Source: Gammaproteobacteria bacterium
GTDB taxonomy: Bacteria; Pseudomonadota; Gammaproteobacteria; SZUA-21
Direction of reading: 5' to 3'
DNA: 10,746 nt
NCBI GenBank assembly: GCA_003233075.1
Contig: QIKQ01000054.1
Location: 1 to 10,746 of the forward strand
In this document: positions 7,520 through 10,746 of the stretch, piece by piece
How the letters are laid out: every line of letters starts with the position of its first letter
Position numbering within the stretch: the stretch's first letter is position 1
Made by a program: the position numbers and the translations under genes
The notes under the pieces: generated by a model
The model's input: only the letters and a program-made list of their open reading frames with translations
Databases searched by the model: none
What the model was told of the DNA's origin: nothing

Positions 7520-8467
7520 GTGTTGTGTCCAGCCATCAGTATAGTTATCCCTGCTTACAATGCGCAAAAGTATATCGCTACAACTATTGATAGTGTGCTT
7601 GCTCAAGACTACCTTGATTATGAAATTGTTGTAGTTAACGATGGTTCTAAAGACGGTACCTTAGACGTCTTAAATACATTTAAAACCGATAAGCTACGTG
7701 TGTATACACAAGACAATGCCGGCGTATCTGCCGCACGCAATAAAGCTATTGCACTGGCAAAAGCACCTTATATTTATTTTTTAGACGCTGATGACATTCT
7801 CACTAACGATGCTTTAAGACGCTGTATTAGTGCAATCAAAAACAATAATAAAGCCATAGCAGTTTATGGTGAAGCTTTAACGTTTGAAGATTCAACTGAT
7901 TTAGGCAATATTGATATTTACAATCAACCAACCTTTAACCAACGTCCCTCGGGCAATATCTTAGGTGATATAATTTCTCACAACTTCGTTGCTTGTGGCA
8001 GCGTTATTATGGTTAAAAAAGAAGCCTTAGAAAAAACAGCATTATTTTCAACCAACATTAGATTGGGTGAAGATTGGGCATTGTGGGTTGAACTAGCCAC
8101 ACTTGGTGAGTTTATTTATATACCGTCACCGGTTATTTGTTTCTATCGTCAACATCCGACAAGCGCGGCAAGAACCTTAGCGCTTAGCGTTAATGAAATG
8201 GATCCTGCCATTGACTATATTTTTAACTTGGAGAAAGTAAAACAAGCCTTTAATGCAAAAGATTTGAGCAAACTCAAAAATCAAGCCAAAGCAGGAGCAT
8301 ATTGCTATACCGCACAAGAGTATTTGAAAAACAGGGCATTTAGGTCAGCAAAAAGAATTTATTTAAAAGCCTTAAGATTAACGCCCTTTCATTTGCGCAC
8401 ATTAATTTTATTTACTTGCTCCACGCTCCACGTCTTACCTAATGCAATTCATAAGAAACTAAAGTAG
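7520..8467 (+). CDS. Family 2 (GT-A fold) glycosyltransferase
   Basis: Second GT2 enzyme of the operon, likely adding another sugar to the same repeat unit. It shows ISIVIPAYNAQKYI (6-19), IDSVLAQDY, EIVVVNDGSKDGT (35-47), NAGVSAARNKAI (66-77), the DxD as FLDADD (87-92), GEDWALWVEL (183-192) with the catalytic-base Glu/Asp, and YRQHPTS (209-215), all standard for the family. After ~230 the sequence becomes a basic, helical tail typical of shorter GT2 proteins (~315 aa). Start is GTG, 5 bases after the preceding stop, with GAAAGAG at 7505-7511 as ribosome binding site. A TTG one codon later is the alternative. It is last in the rightward set and faces the leftward operon with only 19 bases between stop codons. 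It differs strongly from the GT at 3335-4375 outside the motifs, so it is not a recent duplicate. Confidence 0.92.
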   Translation: MLCPAISIVIPAYNAQKYIATTIDSVLAQDYLDYEIVVVNDGSKDGTLDVLNTFKTDKLRVYTQDNAGVSAARNKAIALAKAPYIYFLDADDILTNDALRRCISAIKNNNKAIAVYGEALTFEDSTDLGNIDIYNQPTFNQRPSGNILGDIISHNFVACGSVIMVKKEALEKTALFSTNIRLGEDWALWVELATLGEFIYIPSPVICFYRQHPTSAARTLALSVNEMDPAIDYIFNLEKVKQAFNAKDLSKLKNQAKAGAYCYTAQEYLKNRAFRSAKRIYLKALRLTPFHLRTLILFTCSTLHVLPNAIHKKLK

Positions 8468-8486
8468 CTAATACGCTAATTTATAG

Positions 8487-9170
8487 TTATACGTCTCTAA
8501 CATATTTAGGGAAGTTGTAAATTAATCTAGAAATTTTAAACATGACTTTTCTAATTGTTAAAGGCGTATTTGCATACTTTGGTCGTAAAGTATACTCCTG
8601 ACCTTTAATCGGTTCATTAGCATTGTGTCTAGTATCCCATGATGCTAAGGCAGAAATCTCATCACCCTCAGCGCCTATATCGTCCCAAAACTGTCTAAAC
8701 CCAGACGTTACATCCTCTAAATCAATACTGATTTGATTACTTTTATCCTTTAAAAACAATTCAATATTTGTATTAATGGTATCAATCATATCTTCACAAA
8801 TTTCGAGTTGTTTAGATTCTGATATTTCTTTCATTTCATTTTCAAATAGAGAATTACGCGTAATCAAGCCTGGATAAAAAGCACCTGTAATGCCAAAGCC
8901 AAATTTTTTTTGAAAGCTTGAGGCAGTTTTTTGAGGATTCCTTTTTAAATGAACATAATAAGCAGCATCACCATATTTTTTATCTAACTTACCTAAAAAC
9001 CAAGATAACCTATTATCAGATTCAATATGATTTACAGGGAAATCAATACGCTTATCGCCTATCTCTTTACTTAATGACTGGTGAGAAGCTGTGTAGTTGG
9101 TTATATATTTACATGCCTCTATAAAAGATGTAGAGCCATTTCTTCCCGTACATAAAACAAATACATTCAT
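8487..9170 (-). CDS. Small sulfotransferase-like P-loop protein
   Basis: Probably a minimal member of the sulfotransferase superfamily. VFVLCTGRNGSTSFIEA (3-19) looks like the strand plus 5'-phosphosulfate-binding loop, with GRNGSTSF in place of the usual PRSGST. YYVHLKRNPQKTASSF (71-86) resembles the 3'-phosphate-binding motif, with Arg77 and Ser84/85 at the expected spacing. QISIDLEDV (146-154) parallels the late YEDL segment. At 227 aa it is shorter than the usual 250-330. It has no signal peptide or clear membrane helix. Its ATG overlaps the flippase stop (ATGA) and has a perfect AGGAGG 8 bases upstream, so it is co-transcribed with the flippase and well translated. Similarity to the sulfotransferase at 2228-3202 is limited to the loops. 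A different P-loop transferase or kinase is possible, but the paired motifs favour sulfotransferase. Confidence 0.72.
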   Translation of the reverse strand: MNVFVLCTGRNGSTSFIEACKYITNYTASHQSLSKEIGDKRIDFPVNHIESDNRLSWFLGKLDKKYGDAAYYVHLKRNPQKTASSFQKKFGFGITGAFYPGLITRNSLFENEMKEISESKQLEICEDMIDTINTNIELFLKDKSNQISIDLEDVTSGFRQFWDDIGAEGDEISALASWDTRHNANEPIKGQEYTLRPKYANTPLTIRKVMFKISRLIYNFPKYVRDV

Positions 9171-10585
9171 TTACTTTTCCTCCTAATTATTCTTGATGCA
9201 ATTTCTATTTCTTCCCAAGTAATAATTTTACAGACAAACAATACAATTAAATATACGGTAAAAGTTACTAATGCAGCCTCGCGAATTTCAAAATTAGATA
9301 ACAATCCAAAATACAATATCAATACCAATACTAAGCTAATCAGTTGAATCGAAATATCACCTCGAACCTTTATTTTTTGCACTCGCAAAACCGCAATAAA
9401 AACGATAAAAGCGGAACTACTATAGCCGGCTAAAATAGCGATAATGATGCCTAAATACTGCAGGTCTTGGATCATATAGTAACAGCATAAAAACAGAGCC
9501 AATACTCCAACAGTATCGGCAAAAAGTATTGTTTTAAATTTCTTCCTTGTAATTAAAACGCTTCTTAATAAATTTTTTCCTATTGCTGGTACCAATGCAA
9601 GTAATAGGATACCGATATAATTGGCAGCAAGTTCAAAACCTTCGGGGAAAATAAACAAAATAATATTTTTGGCAAAAATAGCACCTACGAGAGCAGTACA
9701 AACCCCTAAAACTACCGTTATCTTAATTGCATGCCGAGTATAAACCTCTATATTACGTTCATCTTTTTTATTAGCTCGGCTCAATACCGGCACAACTGCA
9801 GTACCAACAGATGAAAAAAGTAGATTAAGAATTACAAAGCCTTGCATAGACAAAGCTAAATTACCCACCATAGTTAAAGATCCACCAAATGATTTTAAGA
9901 GTAATATAGGGCCTTGCAATAAAAATTGACTAAACGGTGAGGCCAAGGCTAAAGGTAAAACACTATATACCATTGAGGTAATTAATTTCATATTCCAATT
10001 TGGCTTAATTGAGCCAATTTTAGCCTTAACCAAAGCTATACTGTAAACGCCTTGAGCACACATGAAAAAAGAATGATTCGCAGCTATATATATAATATTT
10101 TCTGTGAAATATGCGACACACAATCCACAAATCAACTCTATAGGCCTAAATCGTTTTTCCATTTTTAATATATTTTTACTTCTTTCGTAAGCTTGAAACA
10201 TGGTAACCGCCCATGATGAAGCTCCTTTACCAATAAGGGCAATTGAAAATATGCATAACAACGTAAATGTTTGACTATCTGCCTCATAAACAAAGGCTAA
10301 GATAAAACTAACAAAGGCAAGCGTAGAGATTGAAATAATTCTAGCAGCAAGCACTAGCTCTGTAGTTTCCTTGCTTGACTCATCTTTTCGTCCAACGCTA
10401 ATAGATAAAACACTTCCTAAGCCTAACGCGGCGAAAGGTAGTAAAGCTAAATACCAAGATTGGCCGTATGCGAGTAAGCCGTATAGTTCGGATCCGAGTA
10501 TTTTTGCAAGAAAAAATACATATATAAGGCGTAAAACAGTGTTTAGAATACTAATAAAGTGAATTTTCGAATATAGATTTGACAC
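9167..10585 (-). CDS. Wzx-like polysaccharide flippase (oligosaccharide/lipid exporter)
   Basis: Integral inner-membrane protein of the polysaccharide-transporter branch of the MOP superfamily, expected to flip undecaprenyl-linked repeat units to the periplasm. It is 472 aa, the usual size, and almost entirely hydrophobic, with about twelve membrane helices. Characteristic features are an N-terminal helix followed by LAKILGSELYGLLAYGQSW (26-44), then FAALGLGSVLSISVGRKD (51-68) with a family-like short loop, YERSKN (133-138), and a mid-protein repeat of the helix pattern around SRANKKDERNIEVYTRHAIK. The start is GTG at 10585; there is no in-frame ATG between it and the upstream stop. The Shine-Dalgarno is weak. 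A good promoter lies about 40-65 bases upstream. It is first in a leftward operon and overlaps the next gene by four bases. Flippases are highly variable, so the cargo cannot be read from it. Confidence 0.9.
   Translation of the reverse strand: MSNLYSKIHFISILNTVLRLIYVFFLAKILGSELYGLLAYGQSWYLALLPFAALGLGSVLSISVGRKDESSKETTELVLAARIISISTLAFVSFILAFVYEADSQTFTLLCIFSIALIGKGASSWAVTMFQAYERSKNILKMEKRFRPIELICGLCVAYFTENIIYIAANHSFFMCAQGVYSIALVKAKIGSIKPNWNMKLITSMVYSVLPLALASPFSQFLLQGPILLLKSFGGSLTMVGNLALSMQGFVILNLLFSSVGTAVVPVLSRANKKDERNIEVYTRHAIKITVVLGVCTALVGAIFAKNIILFIFPEGFELAANYIGILLLALVPAIGKNLLRSVLITRKKFKTILFADTVGVLALFLCCYYMIQDLQYLGIIIAILAGYSSSAFIVFIAVLRVQKIKVRGDISIQLISLVLVLILYFGLLSNFEIREAALVTFTVYLIVLFVCKIITWEEIEIASRIIRRKSK
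9179..9184 (-). promoter_or_regulatory. Perfect AGGAGG ribosome binding site for the small sulfotransferase-like gene
   Basis: On the - strand AGGAGG sits 8 bases before the ATG at 9170, inside the last codons of the flippase gene. It is the strongest Shine-Dalgarno among the genes here and sets the start within the 4-base overlap. Confidence 0.85.
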
Positions 10586-10621
10586 TTGGACTAAACAATA
10601 GATAAGCCTTATTTGAAGAGC

Positions 10622-10650
10622 ATTAAATTGTAAACTACAATTAATTTCAA
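10622..10650 (-). promoter_or_regulatory. Sigma70-type promoter of the leftward flippase operon
   Basis: On the - strand TTGAAA (10650-10645) is followed after exactly 17 bases by TTTAAT (10627-10622). Each box matches five of six consensus positions, and the sequence just upstream is AT-rich. Transcription would start near 10615, giving a leader of about 30 bases before the GTG at 10585. Caution: AT-rich DNA yields such boxes by chance fairly often, but the position and spacing are good. Confidence 0.55.
10626..10642. repeat. Palindrome AATTGTA-AAC-TACAATT within the promoter spacer (possible operator)
   Basis: Perfect 7-base arms separated by 3 bases lie between the -35 and -10 boxes of the flippase promoter. 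A second palindrome TTAATT-TC-AATTAA (10641-10654) overlaps the -35 box. Placement suits a repressor site, but both are AT-rich, and no regulator is encoded in the window. Confidence 0.4.
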
Positions 10651-10666
10651 TTAAATTGACGTGTCA

Positions 10667-10746
10667 TTAACCCAGTTGATCCTTGATATAACCGCATAAA
10701 TAAAAAGGCGCTAAAAGACCTAAAGCCAAAAAATCCCAAAAAGTAT
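10667..10746 (-). CDS. Possible 3' end of a further leftward gene (partial, runs off the window)
   Basis: On the - strand an open frame enters from the right edge and ends with FLALGLLAPFYLCGYIKDQLG and a TAA at 10669-10667, 81 bases before the flippase start. It is hydrophobic with a polar tail, like the end of a membrane protein. A second frame is also open here, to a TGA at 10649-10647, so the choice of frame is uncertain. Too short to identify. Confidence 0.25.
   Translation of the reverse strand, partial: TFWDFLALGLLAPFYLCGYIKDQLG

Noticed and set aside
1..10746. The window begins AAAGTAT and ends AAAAGTAT, which could suggest a circular molecule
   Set aside because: The overlap is only seven AT-rich bases, easily coincidental, and there are no replication or mobilisation genes.

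Overview
The window is an AT-rich stretch of a surface-polysaccharide (capsule, O-antigen or exopolysaccharide) locus. Codon use, protein style and AT content suggest a marine gammaproteobacterium of the Alteromonadales type (Pseudoalteromonas, Colwellia or Shewanella relatives). That placement is an impression from sequence style; no marker gene is present to fix it.

Layout. (1) 40-1968, + strand: an integral-membrane O-acyltransferase fused to a periplasmic SGNH domain. (2) 1969-2227: a 259-base gap that looks like the degraded left end of an IS66-type insertion sequence. It begins 2 bases after the acyltransferase stop codon and carries a frameshifted 5' ORF fragment. (3) 2228-8467, + strand: five genes. 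They are a PAPS-type sulfotransferase, a GT2 glycosyltransferase, a GMC-family FAD oxidoreductase that resembles sugar dehydrogenases, a divergent alkaline-phosphatase-superfamily protein, and a second GT2 glycosyltransferase. The last four are tightly packed (gaps of 17, 5 and 5 bases). (4) 8487-10585, - strand: a two-gene operon made of a Wzx-like flippase followed, with a 4-base ATGA overlap, by a small sulfotransferase-like protein. A good sigma70-type promoter with a palindrome in its spacer lies upstream of the flippase. (5) 10586-10746: that promoter region and possibly the 3' end of a further leftward gene.

How the genes may work together (inference): the glycosyltransferases would build a lipid-linked repeat unit in the cytoplasm. 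The sulfotransferase(s), the oxidoreductase and the AP-superfamily enzyme would modify it, the flippase would export it, and the acyltransferase/SGNH protein would add an O-acyl group during or after export. The window holds no recognisable initiating phosphoglycosyltransferase, Wzy polymerase, Wzz or ABC exporter, so the locus must extend beyond it.

The most interesting part is the block at 2228-8467. It combines sulfation, FAD-dependent oxidation and an AP-superfamily enzyme whose metal-site residues depart from the usual pattern (SGHGM where SDHGM is expected, His at a usual Asp position, and no Thr at the expected nucleophile position). This could be an undescribed glycan-modification cassette.
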